A stretch of 64,000 bases of DNA from Hydrotalea sandarakina (lineage in GTDB: Bacteria; Bacteroidota; Bacteroidia; Chitinophagales; Chitinophagaceae): assembly GCF_003254115.1 (NCBI RefSeq), contig NZ_QKZV01000007.1:1-64000 (forward strand), written 5' to 3'. The notes under the pieces were generated by a model that saw only the letters and a program-made list of their open reading frames with translations, searched no databases and was not told the origin of the DNA. The translations under genes and the position numbers were made by a program. Shown here in pieces: positions 25,924 through 35,151 of the stretch (the first letter of the stretch is position 1; each line of letters begins with the position of its first letter).

Positions 25924-27606
25924 CTAACTTAAATATTTCCCAACAATAGGAACACGCCTGCCAACACCAAATGCTTTTGGCGATACACGAATAATAGGGC
26001 AGAATTGGTTGCGTTTGTATTCATTCATGTTTACCAGTTTTAATGTGCGATCAACCAATGTTGCATCATAACCCATGGCTTTAATTTCGGCAGGCCCTTT
26101 CCGTTGTTCAATATATTGATAAAGAATTGCATCTAATATTGCATAATCGGGCAAGCTATCGCTATCTTTTTGGTTAGGCCTTAATTCCGCACTGGGCGCT
26201 TTGGTAATGATGTTTTCAGGAATAATGGTTCGTTCTTGATTAATATAACGTGCCAATGCATACACTTGCTGCTTGTAGCAATCGCCCAACACGCTTAATC
26301 CTCCGGCCATATCGCCATACAAGGTACCATAACCTGTTGCCAGCTCACTTTTATTGGATGTATTCAGTAAAATATATCCGAATTTATTAGAGATAGCCAT
26401 TAGTAAATTTCCCCTTATTCTGCTTTGCAAATTTTCTTCTGCCAGCGAAAAGGGCATACCGTTAAATTGAGGCTGCAGCGTTTTTAGAAAAGTTTCATAT
26501 ATGTCGGAAATATGAATAATATCATAAGGATTTCCCAAGTTTTTACTTAACTGTACCGCATCATTCACGGAATGTTCAGTTGAATAGGGGGAAGGCATTA
26601 GTACGGCTTTTACATTTTCAGCACCCAATGCCTCGCAAGCAATGGCTAAGGTTACAGCCGAGTCAATTCCACCTGATGAACCGATAATGGCTTTGCTAAA
26701 ACCCATTTTAGAAAAGTAATCGCGAATACCTACTATTAGCGCATTGTATATTTGTTCAATATTTAGTTGTGGTTGTAAAATATCCGGATTTAATTCTTTA
26801 TCGGGTACATAAGCTGCTGCTTCAATAACAGGTTCATCAAAATAGCCATTTTCATTTAAATGCACAGCTTCAAGTGATTCTGCAAACATGGGCAATTGTT
26901 TACACAAGTTGGCATCTTTATCAAATACCAACGATGAACCATCAAATACAATTTCTGTTTGACTACCCACGGCGTTGCAGTAAATCATGGGTAATTTATA
27001 TTTTAATACATTCGCTTTTATTACTGCTTTTCTATCTTCTACATGGGTATAATCGAATGGTGATGCACTTAAGTTTACCATTACATCGGGGTTTTGTTGC
27101 ATCAATATATCCATGGGGCAATTGCGATACAATGGATTATCACCCAAATTCCATATATCTTCACAAATGGTTACTGCTATTCTTCTGCCTTTAAAAGGAA
27201 TTACTTGCCATTGAAAGGCGGGCTCAAAATAGCGATACTCGTCAAATACATCATAAGTTGGTAATAAGGTTTTATGTATTTCTGCTAAAATATTTTCTTT
27301 GTATAAAAAATAGGCAGCATTAAATAATTCTTTTCCTTTTCCTGTTCTGTTACGGGCAGGTGCACCTACTAATACCCCAATATTTTGGGTATGCATTTTA
27401 ATGGTGTGAATAGCTTCATAACATTTATCAATAAAATCATTGAACTCAACAAAATCCCTTGCCGGATATCCGCATATACTCATTTCACTAAATACAATTA
27501 AATCTGCACCTGCAGCTTTTGCTGTTTCAATGGCTGCTATAATTTTTTGGGTATTTTGTTCAAAATTGCCAATGTGATAATTCTGTTGTGCTAAAAATAT
27601 TTTCAT
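25924..27606 (-). CDS. nadE: Glutamine-dependent NAD+ synthetase
   Basis: This 560-residue two-domain enzyme amidates nicotinate adenine dinucleotide to NAD+ using glutamine-derived ammonia. The N-terminal nitrilase-type glutaminase (about 1-260) shows its triad: Glu in VFSEMS, Lys in EIHKTLLPT and Cys in VTICEDIW. The C-terminal synthetase (about 280-560) has the PP-loop SSGGIDSAVTLAIA, NTSNKSELATGYGTLYGDM and APSAELRPNQKDSD. nadC for an earlier step lies about 16 kb away in this window. The gene diverges from gldB. In some Flavobacteria nadE and gldB are neighbours in the same direction, so the pair persists here in rearranged orientation. Confidence 0.96.
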   Translation of the reverse strand: MKIFLAQQNYHIGNFEQNTQKIIAAIETAKAAGADLIVFSEMSICGYPARDFVEFNDFIDKCYEAIHTIKMHTQNIGVLVGAPARNRTGKGKELFNAAYFLYKENILAEIHKTLLPTYDVFDEYRYFEPAFQWQVIPFKGRRIAVTICEDIWNLGDNPLYRNCPMDILMQQNPDVMVNLSASPFDYTHVEDRKAVIKANVLKYKLPMIYCNAVGSQTEIVFDGSSLVFDKDANLCKQLPMFAESLEAVHLNENGYFDEPVIEAAAYVPDKELNPDILQPQLNIEQIYNALIVGIRDYFSKMGFSKAIIGSSGGIDSAVTLAIACEALGAENVKAVLMPSPYSTEHSVNDAVQLSKNLGNPYDIIHISDIYETFLKTLQPQFNGMPFSLAEENLQSRIRGNLLMAISNKFGYILLNTSNKSELATGYGTLYGDMAGGLSVLGDCYKQQVYALARYINQERTIIPENIITKAPSAELRPNQKDSDSLPDYAILDAILYQYIEQRKGPAEIKAMGYDATLVDRTLKLVNMNEYKRNQFCPIIRVSPKAFGVGRRVPIVGKYLS

Positions 27607-27746
27607 GAATTACTATTAAAAATAATAAATTGGTTGCTTTAGATGAGATTTATCTATATGTCTCTTAAACAGTTTTGAATTTAATTCGGCACAAATTTCC
27701 GTTTTTTCAACCAATACAATCCCAATAATCTTAACAAAACAAATAG

Positions 27747-27775
27747 TTGCACTTGCAGCAATGTGCTTATTTTGC
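27747..27775 (+). promoter_or_regulatory. Candidate gldB promoter
   Basis: TTG at 27747-27749 is followed after 18 nt by TATTTTGC, an imperfect TAnnTTTG. The predicted start falls just before the ATG at 27791, and an in-frame ATG at 27761 lies inside the promoter. Confidence 0.35.
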
Positions 27776-27790
27776 AAAAAATATTGGTTT

Positions 27791-28804
27791 ATGAAATATA
27801 GGTTGCAAATTTTTTTGGGCATCATCATATTAATGGCCATTGCTTGTTCACCCAAAAAAAAGTTGCCTGATGTTTCAAATATATCAATGCCTTTAACGGT
27901 TCAACGATTTGAGCGTGATTTTTTTTCATTCGACACCTTGCATATTGCACGGGGATTAGATTCTCTTCAAAAAAAATATCCGGTTTTTATTAAAGATTAT
28001 TTGTACAATATTTTAGCCGCATACCCACAGCCTGATAGTGTAGTGAAAGACGTTTTATTATTCCGACGTACGTACGCTGCCATTGATAGTGCCGTGCAAG
28101 TGCAGTTCCCCCATTTTAAAAATTATACTGAACAAATTGCGCAAGGTTTCCGATACTTTCATTATTATTTTCCCAAATATAATTTGCCCCATCAAATTAT
28201 CACATTTGTTGGTCCCATTGAGGGCGTTGGTACTGCGCTTACTTCATCGGGCTTGGCAATAGGATTACAAGCTTATTTAGGCCATCAATTTCCGGCTTAT
28301 CATACACAATATATTAGCGAAGTGTATCCCGATTATGAAACTCGCCGTTTTGAACCACAATATATAGTTGTTAACTGCATGCGCAGTATTATTAATGATT
28401 ATTATCCCGAAAAGAAGGCAGGAAATCCATTAATAGATCAGATGATTGAACTAGGAAAGCGTTTATATGTTTTAGATGCCTGTTTGCCAACAGTTGCCGA
28501 TACTTTAAAAACCGGTTATACAAATGATCAATTAAAGGGTTGTTATGATCATGAAAAAAATATTTGGAGTTTTTTTATACAAAACAATTTATTGTATGAA
28601 ACAGAGCCTACCCAAATTGCATCTTATGTAAATGACGGACCCGGAACACCTGAATTAGGCCCTGCGGCACCGGGTAACATTGGCCTGTTTACCGGATGGC
28701 AAATTGTAAAATTGTGGATGAAAAATCATCAGGATGTAACTTTAGACCAATTACTCAATACACCTGCCAAACAAATTTTTGAAGAAGCCAAATATCACCC
28801 TTAG
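27791..28804 (+). CDS. gldB: Gliding-motility lipoprotein GldB
   Basis: This 337-residue lipoprotein has a basic start, hydrophobic core and lipobox ending AIAC (Cys19), so it is attached to a membrane by lipid. The rest matches GldB: FERDFFSFDT, YNLPHQIITFVG, SSGLAIGLQAYLG, YPDYETRRFEPQYIVVNCMRSI and the C-terminal GPGTPELGPAAPGNIGLFTGWQIV. GldB is required for gliding in Flavobacterium but is also conserved in non-gliding Bacteroidota; its biochemical role is unknown, and a DUF2268-type peptidase ancestry has been proposed. gldC is not adjacent. Its stop codon overlaps that of apaG by 4 bp. The start at 27791 was chosen for the signal peptide. Confidence 0.92.
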   Translation: MKYRLQIFLGIIILMAIACSPKKKLPDVSNISMPLTVQRFERDFFSFDTLHIARGLDSLQKKYPVFIKDYLYNILAAYPQPDSVVKDVLLFRRTYAAIDSAVQVQFPHFKNYTEQIAQGFRYFHYYFPKYNLPHQIITFVGPIEGVGTALTSSGLAIGLQAYLGHQFPAYHTQYISEVYPDYETRRFEPQYIVVNCMRSIINDYYPEKKAGNPLIDQMIELGKRLYVLDACLPTVADTLKTGYTNDQLKGCYDHEKNIWSFFIQNNLLYETEPTQIASYVNDGPGTPELGPAAPGNIGLFTGWQIVKLWMKNHQDVTLDQLLNTPAKQIFEEAKYHP

Positions 28805-29187
28805 TTTAATTTAGCCGGTGCTATCATTTCAAAAACCGGAATGTTTACGGTAAAGTTGGTTTGAGTATCTAAGTTTAGCATAGTATAATGGCCGCTCATT
28901 TTACCCATTTCCGATTTAAAGTTGCAACCACTTACATATTGGTATTGGTGGCCGGGCAAAACAATGGGTTGAACCCCAACAACACCTTCCCCTTCTACTT
29001 CTCTTCGTTCACAGTTGCAATCATAAATAAACCAATGTCTTCTTAAAAGCTTTACCGGAAAAGCATTCAGATTATCAATCGTAATGCGATAGGCAAACAT
29101 ATATTCGTTTGTAAAGGGATTGCTGTATTCCGGCTGATAGAAAGTTTCCACACTAATTTGTATGCCTGAAGAAATTTTCGTAATCAT
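28801..29187 (-). CDS. apaG: ApaG domain protein
   Basis: This 128-residue single-domain protein has the immunoglobulin-like ApaG/F-box-associated fold. Recognisable stretches are YRITIDNLNAFPVKLLRRHWFIYD, VEGEGVVGVQPIVLPGHQYQYVSGC and MSGHYTMLN, including the glycine-rich GEGVVG loop that binds phosphate-containing ligands in relatives. In enterobacteria the gene is linked to apaH and to Co2+/Mg2+ tolerance, but the activity is unsettled. The stop codons of apaG and gldB overlap tail to tail at 28801-28804, so the two mRNAs would be complementary at their ends unless termination is tight. Confidence 0.94.
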   Translation of the reverse strand: MITKISSGIQISVETFYQPEYSNPFTNEYMFAYRITIDNLNAFPVKLLRRHWFIYDCNCERREVEGEGVVGVQPIVLPGHQYQYVSGCNFKSEMGKMSGHYTMLNLDTQTNFTVNIPVFEMIAPAKLN

Positions 29188-29292
29188 AGGCTTTAAACTA
29201 TGGGTATAAAGTTACTTATTTCACACAAAATATGCATTTTTTGCAATTAATGGCCTTAAAATGGCCTTTAGTAAGCTGTTTCGCAGCATACA

Positions 29293-29307
29293 AAGCATTG
29301 AATGCTT
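29293..29307. promoter_or_regulatory. Inverted repeat abutting the isocitrate dehydrogenase -7 box
   Basis: AAGCATT, one G, AATGCTT form a 7-1-7 perfect inverted repeat whose last base is the first base of TACTTTTG (29307-29314). Bound protein there would cover the promoter spacer. Confidence 0.35.
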
Positions 29308-29314
29308 ACTTTTG
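29307..29314 (+). promoter_or_regulatory. -7 element of isocitrate dehydrogenase
   Basis: TACTTTTG fits TAnnTTTG exactly; the transcript start would be near 29320, about 15 nt before the ATG. The -33 region lacks TTG at the ideal spacing. Confidence 0.5.
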
Positions 29315-29334
29315 CAATCTAAAAAATTTGAGCC

Positions 29335-30789
29335 ATGAATAAAATAGCAGTAGCAAAAGGCGATGGTATAGGCCTCGAAATAATGGATGCTGTTTTAACC
29401 ATTTTTACCGCTGCAAAAGTTCCATTAGAATATGAATTTGTAGAAATGGGGAAATGGGTTTTTGATAAAGGTTACAGTAATGGAATGACACCCGATGCTC
29501 AGCAAACAATAGAAGCATTGGGTATTTTATTTAAAGGGCCCATGGAAACCCCTAAAGGGAAAGGCGTTAAGAGCGTGAATGTAACAGCCCGCAAAACTTG
29601 GAATACCTATGCTAATAAGCGTACTTTTCAAACACTGCATGGTGTTGATACCGTTTTTAGCAAAGCAGGCATTCCAATTGATATAACCGTTGTTCGCGAA
29701 AATATTGAAGATACCTATGGTGGAATTGAACATATGCTTACCCACGATGTGGCCCTTAGCCGCAGGTTTATAACCCGTCCCGGCAGCCACCAATTAATTA
29801 AGTATGCGTTTGAAATGGCCAAGAAAAAAGGTGCTAAACGCATTACTTGTGGGCATAAAGCCAACATTATGAAAATTACGGATGGCTTGTTCTTGCAGGT
29901 ATTTTATGAAGTGGCCAAAGATTATCCGGAATTAAAAGCAGATGATGTAATTGTGGATGACTTGTGTATGAAGTTGGTTACTCGCCCCGATTTATTTGAT
30001 GTGGTGGTATTAACCAATCTGCAAGGCGATATTGTTAGCGATTTGTGTGCAGGCCTAGTGGGTGGTTTAGGTTTTGCCCCTTCTGCCAATATTGGCGACC
30101 ATATTTGCATTTTTGAAGCAGTGCATGGTACAGCCCCCGATATTGCCGGTAAAAACATTGCCAACCCAACAGCATTATTGCTGAGTGGTATAGGCATGTT
30201 ACACCACTTGGGTTTAATGCAAACAGCTGCTTTAATTGAAAATGCATTGTTGTACACGCTTGAACAAGGCATACACACGGGCGATTTTGGAGACAAAAGC
30301 ACCCCATCGCTTTCTACCACTGAGTTTGCAAATGCAATTATTCAAAACTTTGGTAAAACCCCAAAAGCAGGTGCTCGTCCACTATTGCCGAATATGCCTA
30401 CCACGCAAACCCATTTTAAGTTAGATAAAAACCCAATGCTCGAGTCAATTGAAACTGAGAAAGAGCATATTGTGGGAGTTGACTTTTTCATTGAAAGCAA
30501 TGAGCAACCCATTGCCATTGCCAATAAGTGTATGCGACATGCGGGGGTTAAGTTTAAATTGGTGAATATTAGTAATCGTGGTACGCAAGTATGGCCTACG
30601 GGTTCAGTTTATACCAATTTGGTCAATCAATATAATGTGCGGTTTGAAAGTATTGACGATATGCCCTTAAATCAAATGGATGTTTTGGGCTTATATGTTA
30701 GTATGAGTGGTAATTTTAAAATTTGCTCTTCTGAACTATTACTAATGTTAGGCAGCAAAAAAGCTTACTCATTAGCACAAGGGCAATAA
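29335..30789 (+). CDS. icd: Isocitrate dehydrogenase, long (type II-like) form
   Basis: This 484-residue beta-decarboxylating dehydrogenase converts isocitrate to 2-oxoglutarate in the TCA cycle. The catalytic core (about 1-335) shows KGDGIGLEI, the substrate motif SVNVTARKTW, RENIEDTYGG, DDLCMKLV and NLQGDIVSDL. The C-terminal 140 residues (from about 345) form the extra domain of the 480-500 residue forms known from Thermus and Rickettsia. The coenzyme loop reads HGTAPDIAG, with D269 and I270. These are the residues of NAD-dependent enzymes; NADP enzymes have Lys-Tyr there. An NADP label would therefore be doubtful. The gene is monocistronic, with a short leader. Confidence 0.93.
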   Translation: MNKIAVAKGDGIGLEIMDAVLTIFTAAKVPLEYEFVEMGKWVFDKGYSNGMTPDAQQTIEALGILFKGPMETPKGKGVKSVNVTARKTWNTYANKRTFQTLHGVDTVFSKAGIPIDITVVRENIEDTYGGIEHMLTHDVALSRRFITRPGSHQLIKYAFEMAKKKGAKRITCGHKANIMKITDGLFLQVFYEVAKDYPELKADDVIVDDLCMKLVTRPDLFDVVVLTNLQGDIVSDLCAGLVGGLGFAPSANIGDHICIFEAVHGTAPDIAGKNIANPTALLLSGIGMLHHLGLMQTAALIENALLYTLEQGIHTGDFGDKSTPSLSTTEFANAIIQNFGKTPKAGARPLLPNMPTTQTHFKLDKNPMLESIETEKEHIVGVDFFIESNEQPIAIANKCMRHAGVKFKLVNISNRGTQVWPTGSVYTNLVNQYNVRFESIDDMPLNQMDVLGLYVSMSGNFKICSSELLLMLGSKKAYSLAQGQ

Positions 30790-30929
30790 CATAAAGCAAC
30801 AAACCTAATCAATAATTCAGTCGTTGAAATAAAGCCAAGAATAAAGAATTGGTCAAATTTTTAAGGTTTACCTACGCAGTTCTTTTTTTTAACTTAATTT
30901 CACGGCTCATTTTAAAGAGCAATTGAACT

Positions 30930-32552
30930 ATGGCAGAAGTGATATTAATGCCACGCCTAAGCGATACCATGACTGAAGGAGTTATTGCGGCCTGGCACAA
31001 AAAAGTTGGCGATACTGTAAATAAAGGCGATTTATTAGCCGAAATTGAAACTGATAAGGCTACTATGGAATTAGATAGCTACCAAACCGGTGTGCTTTTA
31101 CATATTGGTGCTCCGGCAGGAGGAAAATTACAAGTAAACGATTTATTGGCCATTTTAGGTAAGCCGGGAGAAGATGTAAGTGCCTTAGTAGCACAGCATA
31201 CACCAGGCACTGCACCACAAGCAGCGCCCAGCACTGCGCCGGCTTCTGTACCTGCAGCTGCTCAACCTGCTGCTGCGCCATCGGTAGATGTAAGCAAAAT
31301 GGAAGAAGTAGTATTAATGCCACGTTTAAGTGATACCATGACTGAAGGCGTTATAGCTGCATGGCATAAAAATATTGGTGATACCGTTAAAAAAGGAGAA
31401 ATACTTGCCGATATTGAAACCGATAAAGCTACTATGGAATTGGAAAGCTATAAAGATGGTACTTTATTGTATCAGGGTGCAAAAGCAGGCGAGAAAATTC
31501 AAGTGAACGATTTATTGTGTATTATTGGTAAGGAAGGATTAGATGTAAATGGTATTGTTGCCGCATTAAAAAATGGTGCACCTGCTGCTGCTGGTAATGC
31601 GCCAGCACCTGCAACTACTGCGCCTGTAGCCACTCAAGCTAATAATACTGCACCTGCTGCTGCACCAACAGTAGTAAATGAAGGAAGAATTTTTGCTTCA
31701 CCTTTGGCTAAAAAATTAGCGGAAGAAAAAGGTATTGATCTTAGATATGTAAAAGGTAGTGGTGACAATGGGCGTATTATAAAAGCAGATATTGATAATT
31801 ATGTACCCGGCACAGCACCTGCTTCTGCTACTAGTGTATCTACGGTTACACCTGCTGCAGCGTCAGGCCAGGTACGTTATGAAGATGTTCCTGTATCTCA
31901 AATGCGCAAAACCATTGCACGTCGTTTAAGTGAAAGTTTATTTACTGCGCCTCATTTTTATTTAACCATGTCTATTGATATGGACGCTGCAGTTGCTGCT
32001 CGTGCTAAGTTGAATGAAAATGCAAAAGTGAAAATAAGCTTTAATGATTTGGTGGTGAAAGCAACCGCTATGGCATTAAAACAACACCCTAAAGTGAATA
32101 GCAGTTGGATGGGCGATTTCATTCGCTATAACCAACATGTAAATATTGGCGTGGCTGTTGCGGTAGATGAAGGGTTATTAGTGCCTGTTGTTCGTTTTGC
32201 CGATACTTTAAGTTTAAGCCAAATTGCTACACAGGTAAAAGAATATGCTCAAAAAGCAAAAGATAAGAAACTGCAACCTGCCGATTGGGAGGGCAGTACA
32301 TTCACCATTTCTAATTTGGGAATGTTTGGCATTGATCAATTTACCGCTATTATCAACCCACCCGATTCATGCATTTTAGCAGTAGGTGGTATTTCTCAAG
32401 AACCTGTTGTTAAAAACGGACAAATCGTTCCGGGCAATGTAATGAAAGTAACATTAAGTTGCGATCATAGAGTTGTAGATGGTGCCACCGGTGCTGCTTT
32501 CCTTCAAACACTGAAAAGTTTATTGGAAGAACCTCTTAGAATGTTAATTTAA
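30930..32552 (+). CDS. Pyruvate dehydrogenase E2, dihydrolipoyl acetyltransferase with two lipoyl domains
   Basis: This 540-residue core of the pyruvate dehydrogenase complex moves the acetyl group from lipoate to CoA. Two nearly identical lipoyl domains (about 1-80 and 124-203) carry the lipoylated lysines K43 and K166 in ETDKATMEL. Ala/Pro/Thr linkers separate them from the peripheral subunit-binding domain (about 256-292, SPLAKKLAEEKGIDL, GSGDNGRIIKADI). The catalytic domain follows (about 313-540), with the active site DHRVVDG (H513, D517). E1 and E3 genes are not in the window. The two lipoyl modules are also alike at DNA level, suggesting internal duplication. A strong terminator follows. 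Confidence 0.95.
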   Translation: MAEVILMPRLSDTMTEGVIAAWHKKVGDTVNKGDLLAEIETDKATMELDSYQTGVLLHIGAPAGGKLQVNDLLAILGKPGEDVSALVAQHTPGTAPQAAPSTAPASVPAAAQPAAAPSVDVSKMEEVVLMPRLSDTMTEGVIAAWHKNIGDTVKKGEILADIETDKATMELESYKDGTLLYQGAKAGEKIQVNDLLCIIGKEGLDVNGIVAALKNGAPAAAGNAPAPATTAPVATQANNTAPAAAPTVVNEGRIFASPLAKKLAEEKGIDLRYVKGSGDNGRIIKADIDNYVPGTAPASATSVSTVTPAAASGQVRYEDVPVSQMRKTIARRLSESLFTAPHFYLTMSIDMDAAVAARAKLNENAKVKISFNDLVVKATAMALKQHPKVNSSWMGDFIRYNQHVNIGVAVAVDEGLLVPVVRFADTLSLSQIATQVKEYAQKAKDKKLQPADWEGSTFTISNLGMFGIDQFTAIINPPDSCILAVGGISQEPVVKNGQIVPGNVMKVTLSCDHRVVDGATGAAFLQTLKSLLEEPLRMLI

Positions 32553-32576
32553 AACAACAATATTGTTTAAAAAATA

Positions 32577-32608
32577 AAGCCCTGCAATCGTGAAAACGTG
32601 CAGGGCTT
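32577..32608. terminator. Strong bidirectional terminator after the E2 gene
   Basis: A 10-bp stem (32577-32586 with 32599-32608) is capped by a small CGT-GAAA-ACG hairpin with a GNRA-type loop. T-rich sequence follows on each strand. It separates E2 from the convergent metalloprotease gene. Confidence 0.8.
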
Positions 32609-32623
32609 ATTGTTGTGGGTTAT

Positions 32624-35047
32624 TTAATAGGTTTCATCCCAGTCGCATCCTATAGGTGCACCGGGTGGTAAATCAACCGGTTGAGGCATTTGTATTTTTT
32701 CCGGATGTTCAATTCTTTCAATAGCATAACTGTAATGGGCAGTTAGTGCCGGGTTTGCTGACATTTGTTGTTGTGCCAATTTTTTTATTTTCATTAAGCC
32801 ATTATAAGTAATGGATTTTACGGCATAATTGGCATTTTTATCTTGGTATAAATTCAGTAACCAACTAATTACCTGTTGTTGGGTTTGAAGCTGAACTTGA
32901 AGAGCTAAATCATTCGCCAATGGTGTTTTCCATGTTTGTTGAATAATGGCATCCATTACATCTTCCCATCCAATTGTATGTGCAATAGCTTTATTTTCAA
33001 CCAAGCGGTTGGCTCTTTCCGTATTAAATAGAAACGCAAACTCAAAGTTGGCTAATGCTTCAGCAGCAGCTAATGCATCAAAAGCCGGAGCAGTTCTTTT
33101 TTCAAATAATTCTCCTACATTATAGTACATAGGGGGGCGAGGTGGTATTAACTGAATAATTTGTTTAGGCAAGGTTAATACATCGGCATTTAAACATTGT
33201 AATGCTGCTTGCAAAGCTTTTTGTTGAACACTGTTGGGTAATATTTCAGGTTGTTGTTGCCATGCATCTCCTCTTACAGAATAACTGTAATTAATGCCTC
33301 CAATCAGCTTGCATACGGCTTCTAATTGATAACGATGGAAATTATACAATGGAACCAATACGTCTTCAAGTTTAGCCATAGGTGTACCAACGGTAATGGC
33401 TTGCTGTGAAAAATTTTTTAAAGCAACGCTACGAACTTTTAATAAAGTATTTAGTTCATCAACAGCATCTTTTCCATTATCCCATAAGTGCGCATAGGGA
33501 TGCATTCCACCTGCAGCTCTGGCATCTAAGTCGGCAATAAATAAAATACCATCTTTAGAATTTTTCCTTAGAATACTATCTAATGCCACAGCTTCATTAG
33601 TGCCTGGTGTAAATTGTGCATACCCATAAGTAATGGCACGTTTATCCCATTCGCCAATGCCATTGGTGTAAGCGGTTGAAAAATCAATTTCATTTTTATT
33701 ATTTACAAATACATCGGGATGAGGGTAATCCATAACCGAAGCTCTATTGTTATAGCTGGATGCATAGTTGTGTTGCAGCCCTAAAGTATGCCCAACTTCA
33801 TGTGCAGCCAGTTGCCGCAAACGTTGCAACGCTGTAGCTTGTAACACCGGTGAAACAGGCTGGGTTGTTGAAAATGGTGAAAGTAAAGCACTATAAATTA
33901 AATAATCTTGCCTTACTCGTAAAGAGCCCAATGTAACTTGCCCTTTTATAATTTCACCTGTTCTAGGGTCGGTAATGCTGGCACCATAACTCCAACCTCT
34001 GGTTGACCGATGCACCCAATTTATTACATTATATCGAATATCCATTGGGTCAGCCGAATCGGGCAATACTTTTACTTGAAAAGCATTTTTAAAACCGGCT
34101 GCTTCAAATGCCTGATTCCACCACGAGGCGCCTTCAATTAAGGCAGAACGAATTGGTTCAGGTGTACCATTATCAACATAATACACAATTGGTTTTACAG
34201 GTTCACTAATTGCTTGTTCAGGATGAAGTTTTATTAACCGATGCCTGTTAATTAACATTTGTTGAATTTGTTCGGTAAAGGGACTGCTAAAATCATAATA
34301 ACTTGTGCCAAAGTAACCACTGCGAATATCATATTTCCGAGGTTTGTATTGATTATCGGGTAATTGAACAAAAGAATGGTGCATACGAACAGTTATGGCT
34401 TCTTTAGAAGGAGTAACAGAAGTAACCATTCTTCCTGCATCATCACCTCCGGTGAAGGTGATGGTTGCTTCCATTTCGGTGTTTAGCGGAAAATTTTTTG
34501 TGTTGGGTAAGTATATGGCACTTCTGCTTTCGTTGAATTGATAAGTGCCTTGCTTCATGGCTTTAATTTTAGCTGCTACTCCTTGTGCATCGCGCAACAA
34601 AAATGGAGTAATATCAATCAGGTATTGATGATTCTCCTGAGCAACAATATCAAAGCTTCCTAATACTGATTGTGCAAATGATTCTTCAACTGCTCTTTGT
34701 TCATTTTTATCATTACTGGTTGCACGGTATGATTGATTAGGTTGAACAAGCAAAAGTTTTTTTCCTGCTTTGGTAAAATACACGATTCTTGAATTACCAA
34801 TTAAGCCTCTATCGAACCCTAAATCGTTTGAACCAATACCGGCAGGCAAACTATTAACATACAAAAATTGTGAATCGGGTTTATTCACTAATAGAAAAAT
34901 TTTACCATTAGATTCATCCCACCAAAATGGGAAAAACCCATTGTACGCCTGCATTTGTGCAGTTTTAGCACTTATAGAACCGGTTGCTTGCGAAAAGCCC
35001 CAATTGAATAAGCTAACTAATAGCAAAGTAGCTAATACCTTTTTCAT
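32624..35047 (-). CDS. Secreted zinc metalloprotease, metzincin (DUF4953/DUF5117 type)
   Basis: The product is 807 residues from the ATG at 35047, which begins a clean signal peptide (MKKVLATLLLVSLFNW, GFSQ). An in-frame ATG at 35104 would add 19 polar residues in front and is less likely. The N-terminal half carries DUF5118/DUF5117-like sequence (FPFWWDESNGKIFLLV, FDRGLIGNSRIVYF). The catalytic helix is HEVGHTLGLQH (H416, E417, H420, H426), with the Met-turn SVMDYP about 18 residues later. This is the metzincin arrangement. The C-terminal half (about 540-807) is helical and unnamed. Such proteases are widespread in Bacteroidota and act outside the cytoplasm; targets are unknown. Confidence 0.92.
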   Translation of the reverse strand: MKKVLATLLLVSLFNWGFSQATGSISAKTAQMQAYNGFFPFWWDESNGKIFLLVNKPDSQFLYVNSLPAGIGSNDLGFDRGLIGNSRIVYFTKAGKKLLLVQPNQSYRATSNDKNEQRAVEESFAQSVLGSFDIVAQENHQYLIDITPFLLRDAQGVAAKIKAMKQGTYQFNESRSAIYLPNTKNFPLNTEMEATITFTGGDDAGRMVTSVTPSKEAITVRMHHSFVQLPDNQYKPRKYDIRSGYFGTSYYDFSSPFTEQIQQMLINRHRLIKLHPEQAISEPVKPIVYYVDNGTPEPIRSALIEGASWWNQAFEAAGFKNAFQVKVLPDSADPMDIRYNVINWVHRSTRGWSYGASITDPRTGEIIKGQVTLGSLRVRQDYLIYSALLSPFSTTQPVSPVLQATALQRLRQLAAHEVGHTLGLQHNYASSYNNRASVMDYPHPDVFVNNKNEIDFSTAYTNGIGEWDKRAITYGYAQFTPGTNEAVALDSILRKNSKDGILFIADLDARAAGGMHPYAHLWDNGKDAVDELNTLLKVRSVALKNFSQQAITVGTPMAKLEDVLVPLYNFHRYQLEAVCKLIGGINYSYSVRGDAWQQQPEILPNSVQQKALQAALQCLNADVLTLPKQIIQLIPPRPPMYYNVGELFEKRTAPAFDALAAAEALANFEFAFLFNTERANRLVENKAIAHTIGWEDVMDAIIQQTWKTPLANDLALQVQLQTQQQVISWLLNLYQDKNANYAVKSITYNGLMKIKKLAQQQMSANPALTAHYSYAIERIEHPEKIQMPQPVDLPPGAPIGCDWDETY

Positions 35048-35151
35048 AAACATTGTTTTGTTGTCTAAAGGTATTGAAAACTGATTGCTAAAAAGGGAAT
35101 GCACTAAAAATTCAGCCGTTTAAACATGCCATACGAAATGCAGAATTCTTG

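Noticed and set aside
27616-27855. Minus-strand frame over the gldB promoter and start
   Set aside because: It overlaps the gldB signal-peptide region in antisense and shows no protein-like features.
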